Shown here piece after piece: positions 12,201-31,418 of a stretch of DNA of 64,000 nt. A program made the translations under genes and the position numbers. The notes under the pieces were generated by a model that had not been told where the DNA came from, searched no databases, and was given only the letters and a program-made list of their open reading frames with translations. Origin of the DNA: Triplophysa rosa (lineage: Eukaryota > Chordata > Actinopteri > Cypriniformes > Nemacheilidae); the NCBI RefSeq assembly GCF_024868665.1, contig NC_079902.1, forward strand, positions 18,219,450-18,283,449, in the 5' to 3' direction. How positions within the stretch are numbered: the stretch's first letter is position 1; every line of letters starts with the position of its first letter.

Positions 12201-13773
12201 ATAAAATTTATATTACAGAAAAATAACTACAATTTAAAACACAGAAGAGCTGCAAAGTCTGTTAATTGGCCAAAGCAGGTTGGGTTAAAGGTTATTTCTA
12301 ATAATCTCCCATTGATTGATTGGCCTTATCAATATATTAGTCTACTCTAACATTACCTTAGATTAGTGTTTCAGGGCTCACTAGGGGCCTCAACAAACTT
12401 AAAAGGGTGTTACTTAAAATATGACAAAATAAGAATTTAAATATGCCGAAAAATTGTAAATTGTGGTGTTTCTTAGCGTTTGTTATTTTTATAACAAATA
12501 TACATCTTTCTATATGTATGCCAAGCTCTAAAATATTTCACTGGGTATTAATTGTGAGAGGACGAGGATCTTAAAATATTTTTGTAGATATAGAGGGCCC
12601 TGAAGACAAAAGTTGAGAATCACCTTCACCTGTGATCATGACACTTTTCTTACATAGTAGTTATGTAACCACTGGCAAATAAATCTGTAAATAGATTTCT
12701 CACAGCTTGATACTGGAACAGTTGAGCAGGCAAGAATGAATGAAAGGTTTAAAGCAAGCCTGTACAAGTATATATCTCACGCCTAATAGTCTTAAATTAT
12801 ACTTTTAAACCTTCTTTTATTCATTTTACGAGAGCATTTAATGGGAAATTTCTTATTTAAGCTATGCGTAACCTATTAACTTATCGTTCTGAATATATTT
12901 TTATACTAAACAAAAAACAAACGCTAACATCGACTTCCTGCGTCCATACATCGACCTCCGTCATACGTATACAACCACGTGAGCTGTACATGGAAACGTA
13001 CTGCTATGGTACCCTTGCAATACTGAAGGTCACAAATAAGTGCCCAATGAATAACGTCAAACATTTAATTTTGACTGATTCCCTATTACGCAAGTTCGCG
13101 TTTCATAATCCATTAAGTAAAGAGAGGGTGCATTTGCTGGTGCAAACATTAACGAACCACGTTCATAGTTTAAAACCAAGTCTATTCAATGAACAAATTA
13201 GTACCAACAAAACAATGGACGAAAATTAATAATAGTATACGTTTGCGTTGTCCAAGATGGCAACATTCGCATGTTTGGTGCCAGGCGGAGTTTTATTCGA
13301 TCTGTACACTGTGTTCCCTTCAAATAACGCATGTGTAACTTAAGTATATTAGGCGTGTAAACTGCAACAGCCTCTAAAAATGTGATCATTACTTTCAAGT
13401 CATTTAAACATGCGAAGCGCACCAGCACGCTTCGATGTTGTAACTGACCTTCATTTCTCCTTAACCCTAAATTACATACAAGTTTACCATAAAATTATAT
13501 CCGTGTGAATGTTGTGAAATATTACGCCAAATGTCTAACTCAACCACATTTTCAGTCTAAGCACACTTCCAAAATTTGCGAACAGTTTACAATGTTAACA
13601 GATCGTTAAACACCAATGCACATAGATGACCGCTATAATGATGACATTTACAAAGAAAAAAGAAACTATCAAAAGGTAAAATGGACCTCACCATCCCTAC
13701 AGAGGTGTGCGCGATAAAGTGACTGTCGCGCCAGAGGCCCACACCTCTGCCATGCCGCTCTGCACGGAAACAT
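6206..13773 (-). CDS. mgarp: Mitochondria-localized glutamic acid-rich protein (short isoform)
   Basis: Exons, high to low: 13773-13692, 9503-9403, 9080-8975, 6618-6206; 702 nt, 233 aa, close to the 240 aa of mammals. Phases join exactly (1, 0, 1). Residues 1-27 are Arg-rich and lack early acids, like a mitochondrial presequence. Next come the MSSGPGGSG stretch, a single transmembrane segment (about residues 41-58) and the [12 protein letters not shown] block, which resembles the AYKTVTSD segment of mammalian MGARP. The last exon is an acidic Glu/Ala/Val tail full of heptad-like AETAEVV repeats, ending at a TGA at 6206-6208, with an AATAAA on the minus strand at 6082-6087. MGARP sits in mitochondrial membranes and affects mitochondrial transport and steroidogenesis in mammals. 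Its place beside ndufc1 and naa15 matches mammalian gene order. The start is the first ATG in frame with the presequence; a longer overlapping frame starting at 13874 is out of phase. Confidence 0.88.
6619..8974. other. mgarp intron 3, no gene seen
   Basis: Short unrelated frames only. Neither strand gives a family-like protein or RNA gene that I recognise. Confidence 0.6.
10197..12064 (+). mobile_element. L2-type LINE, 5'-truncated and frameshifted, in mgarp intron 1
   Basis: The copy starts inside the reverse transcriptase ([11 protein letters not shown] near 10225, [12 protein letters not shown] near 10398-10435). It is broken into three frames by indels and ends with CSGRRFRS-like tail coding near 11075-11135. 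The 3' end at 12035-12064 has GTGACAATAAAAGTG followed by repeated TGATTTGA, a typical L2 tail. It is interrupted at 11244-11704 by a hAT MITE. It differs in sequence from the LINE at 1-1995, so it is a different family or an older copy. Confidence 0.88.
11244..11704. mobile_element. hAT-type MITE nested in the L2 LINE
   Basis: The left end reads TAGGGATTTAACGATTCACT and the right end is the inverted counterpart (GAATCGTTACATCCCTA). An exact 8-bp direct repeat, ACGTACAC, flanks it at 11236-11243 and 11705-11712. Eight-base target duplications are the signature of hAT transposition. The 461-bp interior has no transposase, so it is non-autonomous. Confidence 0.9.
12065..13691. other. mgarp intron 1, 5' part; no gene seen
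   Basis: AT-rich, with one 121-codon frame (12864-13229) of ordinary composition and no family resemblance. A CCAAGATGGC motif near 13253 looks like a YY1 site but lies within the intron as modelled. Confidence 0.5.
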
Positions 13774-14945
13774 TGTCCAAACAGCCACGGAAGGTAATCT
13801 GGGTGCGAGTCCAACAGAGGCTCAATGAATGACTGCGAGAGTGTGGGGACAGTTGGAGTGGGAGGAGTGAGCACGACAGGAGGGGAAAACGCTCACTTGC
13901 ATCTACTCTACCCGACAGCAGTCAGGTCGACGCCCCTTACAAGTATTTGGGTGATTGTTTTATTGCCATTTGCCTAAAATACAGAAATAAATTCTTCGTA
14001 ATTGCTTAATGTGTGTTTTCATGTTTTGATATAGTAATTGCATAAATAAAACGACTTATAGACTAAAACTACTTTTCTCTGCATTGAATGTTTCTGTATG
14101 GTGTTCTGTTCAGAATTATTTGTATATACTGTGTATTGTTTTGTTCATCTGTGTTGAAAAGACAGGACACTGTCCAGAGCTCTATATCCTATTCTATTAA
14201 TTAGTATAGTGTCTGGAAAACCTCACAAGATTAACCATTACACCTAATATAATGACAGTTATTAATTTTGTCTGTGCATTCACTTATTGTACAATAAAAA
14301 GGTAATTCCCCCCCAGTTGTTTTTGTCTCTCTTTTCCTGATAAGAATTTTGACTAAAAAAAATGTGCTTACTTATATATTTAGTCTCAGTTTTAAATATG
14401 CAGTTCTTATTTCTAGGTAGGTTATTGTTTGCATAATCTAGAGTAACATTTTACTAAAGGTTGGTAGTATGTGACAAATAAAATCTTTAATCCATACAAT
14501 TTAACCCTATGTTTTTGAATGCTGTTATCGAATCGAACATCCCGAAGAAACAATCGACACTGACTTTGTTCCCCTCAATTCAGAGTAATGATACAATTTA
14601 CAAGCAAAATAACAACAACCAACGTGATTTCGCAGAGTTTACAAATAGACATTTTTATTAAACATTTTTGTACATATTTTCATAGCAGAGGAACATTTAA
14701 ATGGGAGAACCCAGAGAACCAATGAACAGCACTCGGCACCCTACAAGGAAAAGGGAATAAAAAATAAATAAATAATCATGCCATGCACTTTAAGCCACAG
14801 TATAAGCAAACTATGGTGTCTATAGTCATAAATGAACTTTGGAAACAAACATTAAGGTAAAATCTTGCCCCACACTGTAAATTGACATATTTTATACACG
14901 TTGATTACAGTAAAGGAGATGTAATGGTTTAACTTACCCCATGAT

Positions 14946-15534
14946 TTACTCTAGCCCATTCCTTGTTTTGTATTCCAGCACATCAGTGCTGTGTTGTTTG
15001 AAGAGCTTGTGGGGAGCAAAGAGATTGTGTCAACACAATCACAAATACTGCAATGACATTTAAAAAAAATAAGTTTGTGTGTAAGTGTGAGGGATAATTT
15101 AAATGGTCGAGTTACCAATCCCCAGAGGAAAGCTGTGCTTCCAAATGCCAGCCCTACTCTCAGCATGTTTGGCTTTGAAGGATCAGGTTTGAAGGCGGTG
15201 AACGCATTTCTGCTGACCACTGAATGAAGGAAATTTAAACAATTAATCAATCCCATTTATATCTGACATACTTGCTGTGGCTGAAGTAATGTACACTTTT
15301 GGTACCTGTTATACAAGTTGCTCCAATATGTATAAGCATTAACACAACTACTGCGCTGCTAGTTGCTAAACTAAGCTAAGCAAGGTCAGCACACTGTGCG
15401 TTGCTACAAGGGTCGAGTAAACACAACCAAAGAAACATCCTGGGATACAGAAATGTACGCCGAATATAATTATATTTTTGGGACTTACTCTTATTGATAG
15501 TCGATGTTCGCAGCAATAACCGACCGAAAGGCAT
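14946..15534 (-). CDS. ndufc1: NADH dehydrogenase (ubiquinone) 1 subunit C1 (complex I)
   Basis: Exons 15534-15489, 15219-15116 and 15005-14946 give 69 aa; phases 1 and 0 join exactly. The first 15 residues (MPFGRLLLRTSTINK) form an Arg/hydroxyl-rich presequence. Residues 17-25 (VSRNAFTAF) and the LRVGLAFGSTAFLWGL membrane segment match the KVGFTLGTTVFLW segment of mammalian NDUFC1. The C terminus, KQHSTDVLEYKTRNGLE, is almost the mammalian ending. The protein is a small accessory subunit of the complex I membrane arm in the mitochondrial inner membrane. A minus-strand AATAAA lies at 14654-14659. The gene sits head to head with naa15, about 1 kb apart, with a SINE between. Recognition is strong despite the small size. 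Confidence 0.94.
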
Positions 15535-15990
15535 TTTTACAGCGTTTATTCCCCAAACGCAATGTTGTTCGATTCGATCCTTGTTCGATTATATTTCCTT
15601 CGCGTTCACGTCCTGTCAATTTGATAGACGAAACTAGCGGCACGTAGACTAATCGATCACGATTCAAACTCAAGAAATCATGCATTAGTTTATCATACGC
15701 TAAAACATTACCTGTAGGGTTAGTGCATTAAAGAACTGCAGTCGTTTTTTATTCTAAAAATAATGTCAACGATCGTATGTAACACGTATCAAAATGAACG
15801 TACCATTTTGTATGTTGTATAAGCAACCTCAAAACTTGTCAAACTCCTTGTACTTTACGTACTAACTTTGGAAACAATGTAAACATTAATAATCATGTAT
15901 AGGTTTTTTCAACGCTTACTAATGCATATGGGTTAATAGTGCCATCTACTGATTAAAATGCGCACGTAGTTATTTTACATTATACAATTA

Positions 15991-16136
15991 TGTAGCTCGG
16001 TGGTTAGAGCATGCGCTAACAACGCCAAGGTGCTGGGTTCGATTCCAGGGTATTGCATATTTAGAAACAAATGTATAGGATAATGCAATGTAAGTCGCTT
16101 TGGATAAAAGCGTCTGCCAAATGCATACATGTAAAT
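15991..16136 (+). mobile_element. tRNA-derived SINE, copy 2
   Basis: Same family as 2222-2378. The tRNA-like head has a better preserved B box (GGGTTCGATTCC near 16036) and the same GTCGCTTTGGATAAAAGCG tail. It is inserted in the gap between the divergent ndufc1 and naa15 genes. Confidence 0.87.
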
Positions 16137-16269
16137 ACAATTATTGCAATGTTTATCCTTTGTTTGTGACTTTTTTCTGTATCCCTACAATAACATAATC
16201 ACCATTAAGGCCAAAAATATGATTAAATGGCCACACTTTCGTTTCCTTTCATATGTTATTAATTTTCAC

Positions 16270-16515
16270 TGATTCATCCCCGTCTCGGAAACGCTACACA
16301 CTCGGCGCATGCCCAGTTCACCATTTGACCCGGAGAGAAGGAGCGTCGCCATTTTGGTTCTGAAGGGGGGCCTGCTGTCACCACGTGAAGGCGAGGAGCC
16401 CCAGACAGCGAAGTTCTGGGGGATTTTACGATACGGCGGACAATCCGGCTAGAGGATCACGCATTCCGGTTCATGACCAGAGCAAAGTAAGGGGGATCAT
16501 CACTCAATAAGAACA
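16270..16515 (+). promoter_or_regulatory. CpG-rich TATA-less promoter of naa15
   Basis: GC- and CpG-rich DNA just upstream of the naa15 start contains an NRF1-like GCGCATGC at 16305-16312 and a YY1-like CGCCATTTT at 16347-16355. No TATA box is visible. Both motifs are usual in promoters of vertebrate housekeeping genes. The TSS is inferred near 16350-16450. Confidence 0.6.
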
Positions 16516-24539
<8,024 letters not shown>

Positions 24540-25762
24540 GCATTTCAGGACGGAGCAGGGAGGCCGTTTTATGGCCATCTGCATTTTGAGACCAGACGCC
24601 CCACGGAGGTCGAGACTACTGCACTATTGAGACCAGTTACCTTCCACTTTCGCTTCCAACTCACAGGAGCGAACGAGCAATAGGGGTTAAAACCTGTTTT
24701 ACTCCTTTTTTTTCTTTTTTTTTATAAATACGGCCAACGGCAGTTCTTACGCTAGAACAGAACAAACGGTATTACAGAGAAAGTGAATGATTGATAATGA
24801 CGGTCACAATGAACTGTGAACTCATCGGACCTAGCTAATGTTTGAGACTGCATTGTTTCATGTTTTTAAGAGTAATTTATATAAAAGAATATTAAAGCGA
24901 GCAGAATAATATCAAGAGGAGCAATACTTCTGGTCCAGGTTTGACTTGCGTGGTCATGTGCCAAACCTGTGGGGCAAAGCTTAGATGCAGATAACGGCAC
25001 CTGTTGTTGAGGGTACTGGGGGGGAGGGATGGTCAGGGTGAGTGTGGCAATGAATAAACGTGACATTGTGCCCATTGTGTTGCTGAGCACAAAGCAGTTC
25101 CAGGATCAGCCACCAGGGGAGCCAGCAGTCAAAGCCCAAAGGCTTTCGGGAGGAAATGATGAAGCTCGGCCAATAAACTGATAACAGAGCTGATTGTAAG
25201 GTCACCCGGCGTGCTGAGCAGAGGCAGACATGCATCTCTGTTTCTCTTTCATCCTCTGCTGCCTTTAGGTTATTCAGTGAATGTCTCGGAGGCTGAGTGT
25301 TTTTTGAGCCTGTAGGACATGTACTGTGACTGTTTATTTTGGGTGAGTTTGGCTTATTTTATTTCCTCCCACTCACTGTTTGGGATCTCTCATGCTGGTT
25401 TCAACCTTTCTGTTTGATTTTTTCCCGATAACACAAGACTCAAAGATACCACTGTCTGGATTCTGAGAACATGTTTTGTCATTTCACACTCGCACAGTTA
25501 CAAATAAAACAAAATAACAGAACTGTGTATACTTCTCTTTGTTTTTAATTTCCAAACTTTTGTGTGTACTGTAGAAGTGCAAGGATAGAGAGCAAGAATT
25601 ATCAGAAGTTTTCATACTCCTGTTAAATACTTAATTACCCATATTTTACTGTAATATTTAGGTATGCAGGGTTTGTAGTTAACTCACACAAATATTTGTG
25701 ATGAACTCACATTACCAGATCTATTTACTAATTTCGTGTAGTTGTAGATGTTTAGATGCAAG
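24540..25762. other. 3' UTRs of the convergent genes naa15 and malate synthase
   Basis: The naa15 3' UTR is expected to run to an ATTAAA near 24888 or an AATAAA near 25053. The rest is shared intergenic DNA between two genes transcribed toward each other. No further gene is visible. Confidence 0.6.
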
Positions 25763-28700
25763 TTAGAGTCTGGCTTTAGGTGCCTTATCTGTATGTTTTT
25801 TCTCATGTTGGTTCTGAAAGCTAAGGAAGGTGTGGTCGAGGTTCAGGTAAGTAGTGAGGAACTCTGGGAAATCATTCTTCTGCACAATTTCTAGAAACAT
25901 GGACACAGCAGTCATCAACCTCTGTTCATTCCTTAAAAATAGAAAGAGAAATAATGGATTACTTCTCAGCGAGCTCTTAAGCAACATCAGCTCTATAATA
26001 CACACAATTCTGAATCAAAATTTAAAGATCATAATATATGCAAATGTATAATTTTATCAAACATGAGTCACCGTTTACCTGCTTGTTTGACAATGTACAG
26101 CTGCTTTCAGATCTCCCATCAGATCTTCAGCCAAGCTATGGACTAGAGCTCTTGTCACAAGCGTGCCGTTATCCTCCAGTCTCACCTGATGCCGGATCCA
26201 CTGCCACACCTGATAAATGCAAGCTCTTTGATTGACCAGTGCTGTATGTTGTACCATGTACGTTACACTTTTTGCGAACCAACCTGAGACCTGGATATCT
26301 CTGCAGTCGCCGAATCCTCAACCTTTCCCAGATAAAAGAAATGTCCTCTGCCTATAGCATCATAAACATCCATAAAAACTACATTTTGTGCATTAAACTG
26401 TCATTTTGAAAGCCATAGGTGGAAGGTATGCCACCTGAAAGCCAGGCTTCAATGAAGAGGACTCCTACAGCAATATTATGCCTCAATCCATACAATGTTA
26501 CACCACCCTACAGAAATGAATAAAATCAAATATTTGACCATAATCAAATCCAAACCACATAATAATCAACATGTTATGACACGATTTGGTCCGAGAGTTC
26601 AGCTGACCGCAGGCATCACAAGCAAGTCCTCTGGGGTCACGGTGATGTCATCGCGCAGCTGGTTCTGATCCGGAGAGTGAAGCTGGAACAGCTGTGAGAC
26701 AATCACAGTCACTAACAGACTTATACGAGTTCATGCCAAGCTGAGAGCGGACAAAGAAAGGTTTGTGATGATTTACTTTTTGCATGGGCTCAATCAGATC
26801 CATGTCATAGACCATGAAACCGTCAACTCCAGCTTTGATCTCTAGCAATTTAAGTCTGCAGGAAAACACAATACAATGTTGATTTTAATAAAGAACTAAT
26901 TTGACTGAAGCTGGATGTGCCTAACTGATACGTCTTTCCTCGATCGCTACAGGTAGATACAGATTAATGTTACAGTTTTGGTTTAATTTGGACACTTCAG
27001 AAGTATCATATTAGGATTCAGAAGTATGCAGCACTGGAAATCGAATTAAGATTGTGACTGTGATCATAGGGTGCGTGTTTGTTCTGGTTCAGTGGTATCT
27101 GTGTCTTGCCTGGTGACAGTATGAAGCACAGTCTTGTAGAGGTCACTCTCTTTGTCTCTAGGCAACAACAATGCTGCCATGCCACCTGTTGCTAGGGCAC
27201 CCCTGCGGTGACAAGTCTGCACCAGCAGATCCATGTAGCTGTGCAAGAAACGCTTCTCCATATCCACATACTTACTGCGGTCAGGGAGGAGGAAATCAGC
27301 TCGATGACCTAGAAAGCATTGACACTAACTGTGAATGTTCTTGGTTTTAAAGACTCTCCGAAACCGTATAAACTCACCAAATTTGTTCACGAAGGAAGCA
27401 GAATAGTCCCAGATGCCACAGTTTAAACCAGCGGAGTGCTCCTTGAGCTCATACAAAATCTCCTCCATTTCAAAAGAAGCCAGGACGCACTCAATAAGCA
27501 CGGTGGCCTTTATAGAACCTGCTGGCAGACCAAGCTGAAAGACAAAAAATGATTACACAAGTTAAATAGTTAACATAGTTACAGGGAGTTTACTACTATT
27601 CAAAATGTGGAAAATATTAATGATTAAAGGAACAGTTCAGCCAAAATTGTAATTCATGTCATCATTTACTCAACCTGAAGTTGTTTTAAACCTATATACA
27701 TTTCTTTGTTCTGTTGAACTCAAAAGAGGACATTTTGAAGAATGTGGGAAAACAAACAGTTCTTCCAAAAATATTTCTTTGTGTTCAGAATAACAATAAC
27801 ATTTATATGGGTTTGAAACAACTTAAAGGTGATTCAACCCCATCTTTAAAAATAAATAAAATAATATAAAATAATTTTTAATTACGTTTATAAAACACCT
27901 CTACCTTTTTCTCAGTCCAAAAAAAAATCTGACTCCACAATCTGGCCTCCATGTAACTTTCAACCTGCATAGCAGAACAAAAAGTATTTCGTTTTGAAAC
28001 ATACCAACCATTGAATGTTCCAGGATATGTTTGGTCTACTGAAATTACAGTATGTCCTAATGTTAAACTGAATGAAATCGTTCATCACTGACCTTGGATA
28101 AGTAGAAAAAGGGTCCACTCTGATTCTGAAGAAGTAACTTTGCATTATGAAACATCAGCAGACCAAAGTCAAACAATGGACCTGGAACTTCTCGACCATA
28201 CACCTACACAGAGAGTCTCACTCGCTTACAGATTCTTACCATACAACATATGGCAAAAGCTAAAAGATGATTGCCAATTTCAAACACACAAACTGATCTC
28301 ATACAACAAATCTCATAATGTCATTATACAAACACAATAATACAATATTTCGACAGATCTGTACCATCATGTTGTGCTCCACCATGTTCCATGCTCGAGG
28401 GCGGAGCATCAGCACTGGAGCCTGAGCAATGGGCGGCACATCTGTTTAAGACAAATAATTATTAATGGACATCCAGGAATAGATTATCAGAGAAGTCAAA
28501 CTTACCTTGAAACTGGTTGTGCACAGCCTGGTAAACATTATAAATGCCTTTAATTTGATTATGGTACGTTGGGCAGTTGCCATCATCAAAATCAACCTAA
28601 AATAGAACAAAATGATAATAAGATTGAATAATAAGATAAATTATACCTAATTATAAGTATGTATTTAGTATAGCTTTTATGTGCAATATGTTTTGTAATA

Positions 28701-29668
28701 CACACAGTACTGTTTTAATTTAGTGGATATACAAAAATAGTGCTTGTATTCTGATAAAAGTTAGGTTCTACCTTTTATTTTGTGTCTACCAAACCAGCAC
28801 TTTATGTCTTACCTGTAACCCTTGTGCGGTGGATTTGAGTCCCTGTATAAAGCGTTGTGTATCACAGGGTGAAAGGTCACCGACGTCAACATGTCTGCAG
28901 TGTAATCTGTGTGGAACAGGACTCACTCTCCAGCTGGGATCGTTTCGGATGTGAGCCGTGTCCTTCGGAAAGACTGGCAGTTCTCCAGTCAGATCCAGCT
29001 GAACTTTCCGTAGGACTCTCAACTTTAGGACCTAACAGGCAAAAAAGATATTTGAACACCCACCCAAAAAAGTACAAACACAAATCTTCCTTACACTATA
29101 TAGTTTCTCATCTTAAATAAATATTAACAACAATATCATTGTATCTCTATTTATAGTTATTCTTAATTGAATTATAGTATCAAAGTTTGAAGCTCAAGAA
29201 TCGCTGTCCGGCATATTAATTTTAAAAAACCTTAAATATATTGATAGATATTTGTTTTAAAGTGGGTTTCAGACCTTGTCAACTTCAGGCTGGAAGGTAG
29301 AGATGAGTTCAGACAGAAATGTCAGTGCATCAGAGCTGAAGAGAGTGTGAAACTCTTCCTCCAGTCCTGGTGGAGGCGTTTCCAGCTCAACACCTTCATT
29401 CACCTTTTATCAGTACATTAAACTGTAAGTGTCTTTATAACACTCTCCATACAGCAGTAAAAATAACAGACACACTTGTTACAAACCTTCTCAAATATAT
29501 CAGTCTAGTGACCAGGATATTTCTTTACTTCAAATTCTTCATATACATAATCACTTTAATTAGTAAGGCATTACTGTTTTAAAACAATAACAATTTATAA
29601 GAACTTACCAACATTTTCAGCAGTCGTCCAGTAAATCTAGAGTTGGACTTTGGTAACATTAGTGTCAT
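25763..29668 (-). CDS. Malate synthase (glyoxylate cycle), predicted peroxisomal
   Basis: Fifteen exons, high to low: 29668-29609, 29403-29275, 29031-28813, 28596-28506, 28441-28365, 28203-28093, 27964-27905, 27534-27378, 27308-27110, 26855-26777, 26691-26608, 26507-26435, 26351-26284, 26209-26079, 25931-25763; 1707 nt, 568 aa, a normal malate synthase A length. The enzyme joins glyoxylate and acetyl-CoA to give malate. Signature blocks in order: [13 protein letters not shown] (about 93-105), [11 protein letters not shown] (137-147), LRPRAWN with the active-site Arg (about 182), ATVLIE (Glu264) and GLNCGIWDY (Asp292), the likely metal ligands, [14 protein letters not shown], and [13 protein letters not shown] with the probable catalytic base Asp459. 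The last residues are ARL, a PTS1-type peroxisomal signal. Intron 9 has a GC donor (CAG|GCAAGA). There is no frameshift or internal stop. It sits head to head with rab33b. Fish and some other non-placental animals are known to retain this gene. Confidence 0.95.
27620..27835. repeat. Partial fold-back MITE in a malate synthase intron
   Basis: Starts AAAGGAACAGTTCAGCCAAAA and contains TTCATGTCATCATTTACTCA and TTTCTTTGTTCTGTTGAAC. These are the same consensus blocks seen, complete and palindromic, at 53751-54180. Only one arm is well preserved here. Confidence 0.7.
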
Positions 29669-30407
29669 TGCACTGTTTGACTTAAGCCACACGTGACTAA
29701 AGTTGCCCCAAAGCCTTTACTTCTTTACATTTTTATTCTGTACAGTAGGCAGCATTTATCTAAACGGTACTTTCAAATACTGACTATCAATGACATTTTT
29801 AACAGATTAAGACTTTTATCTCCACCGTATGCAATTAATCATAATATAACTTTTATTATCATTATTAGTATTTTTTTTGTGCTCTATTTATAGTTTTATA
29901 ATCAGAAAGAGCTTTATGTAATGGATTTTTTGTAATTAAAAACGTCATTTTAAAACTTTCAGTATACTCACCGAATACACAAACAAGACACATAACAATA
30001 AAATTGAACAGTAAAATATAAAAATAAAAAGTGATAATTGTTTACATTATATTATGCTTGTGGTTTCATTGTCAAAATAAAATACTTACAGTATTTTGTA
30101 AGTTCTCGCGAGATTTCAGTTATGTCACGTAACGTCGTACGTACGTGGCTTCAGACCCAAACAGTGTAAGAGGACTCCGCCAGGAATGCATCAGCAAAAT
30201 GCGGAGTCTTGCATGTCAACACGTTTAATAAACTCTCTGATTATTGAATTTATGGTTTTTGCTAACGAAGCTTGAGGTGACGGCATAAGGGTTAAGCTAA
30301 ATTTGCTTTTTAAATCAATATCCAAGTCGTTAGCATCGGTGCATTTGCACTGTGCCATCCTGTAAGGTGACACGTCTCTGGCACTGGTTTGTCTATAGGC
30401 AAACAGC
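29669..30407. promoter_or_regulatory. Bidirectional promoter region with TCTCGCGAGA palindrome
   Basis: The 739 bp between the malate synthase start (minus) and the rab33b start (plus) contain the exact palindrome TCTCGCGAGA at 30104-30113. It is followed by TCACGTAACG and a CGTACGTACG run near 30126-30145. TCTCGCGAGA is a known core promoter element of TATA-less, often bidirectional vertebrate promoters. It lies closer to rab33b, and assigning it to both genes is inference. Confidence 0.6.
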
Positions 30408-31418
30408 ATGGCAGACGTCGAGTCCTCTTTTGAATTTAGCTCGTCATTGACAAGTTCCTCGCTGCCTCCTCCGCGGACTCGAATCTTTAAGATCATCGTG
30501 ATCGGAGACTCCGGGGTCGGCAAGACCTGCCTCACCTACAGATTCTGTGCGGACAAGTTTCCTGACAAGACTGAGGCCACCATCGGGGTGGATTTTCGGG
30601 AGAAGGTTGTCGAAATAGACGGCGAGCAAATTAAGGTTAGTTTGTATGTTTTCAGAGGGAGTCAACGTCATGTTTCCCTCCTCTATGATGTGTCAAGCTG
30701 TCATAACTGTCACAATAAAGAGCTCCATTTCTATACCGCTGATGTTTGTCTATAATCCTCTGCATCATGCACGTGCATTACCTGATGTATTTTGTTTATG
30801 CATAAACATGCCCTGTATTCTTTTTCTCTGTTGTAGGACAAATACCACGCAAAGTGCACAGCTAATAAACTCTGATTTATGGCATCTTTCAATTTTAGTT
30901 TCTCCTCTCTCTTTCGTCTCTTGTAGGTCCAACTATGGGACACCGCAGGCCAGGAGCGTTTCCGAAAGAGCATGGTGCAGCATTACTACCGTAACGTCCA
31001 CGCTGTGGTGTTCGTCTATGATGTCACCAACGCTGCTAGTTTCCGAAGCCTTCCTGCATGGATCGAGGAGTGCCGTCAGCACGCCCTGGGTCAGGAGGTG
31101 CCCAGAATCCTGGTCGGGAACAAGTGTGACCTGCGGCACGCAGCTCAAGTAAGCACTGATGTAGCGCAGCAGTTCGCCGATGCCCACTCAATGCCTCTGT
31201 TCGAGACCTCTGCCAAGAATCCCTACGGAAACGAGGATGGCAGTCGGAATAATAGTGACCACGTTGAGGCCATTTTTATGACGGTAGCGCACAAGCTAAA
31301 ATCCCAGAAGCCGCTGATGTTAAGCCAACCACCTAGAAGACCTGGAGATGTTGTCACTCTTAGGAGGCAGGAGGAAGAGGACAGGGGAACCTGGGGCTGT
31401 AGCTGCTGGAGGAGCTAA
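30408..31418 (+). CDS. rab33b: Ras-related GTPase Rab33B
   Basis: Two exons, 30408-30635 and 30927-31418, 239 aa (human 229), phase 0. The GTPase motifs are complete: P loop GDSGVGKT (about 33-40), switch I with [20 protein letters not shown] (switch II), NKCD and ETSAK. The segment [15 protein letters not shown] matches Rab33B and separates it from Rab33A. Rab33B works at the Golgi and in autophagosome formation through Atg16L1. The C terminus is odd: it ends WGCSCWRS, so the two cysteines of a prenylation motif lie three residues before the end instead of at the very end. An insert ([11 protein letters not shown]) follows ETSAKNP compared with mammals. The start is the first ATG and matches the usual short Ser-rich N terminus. 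Confidence 0.95.

Noticed and set aside
12864..13229. 121-codon plus-strand frame
   Set aside because: Ordinary composition and no known motif; sits in the mgarp intron.
13587..13874. Longer 95-codon minus frame starting at 13874 over mgarp exon 1
   Set aside because: Out of phase with exon 2; the frame from 13773 gives a presequence and joins correctly.
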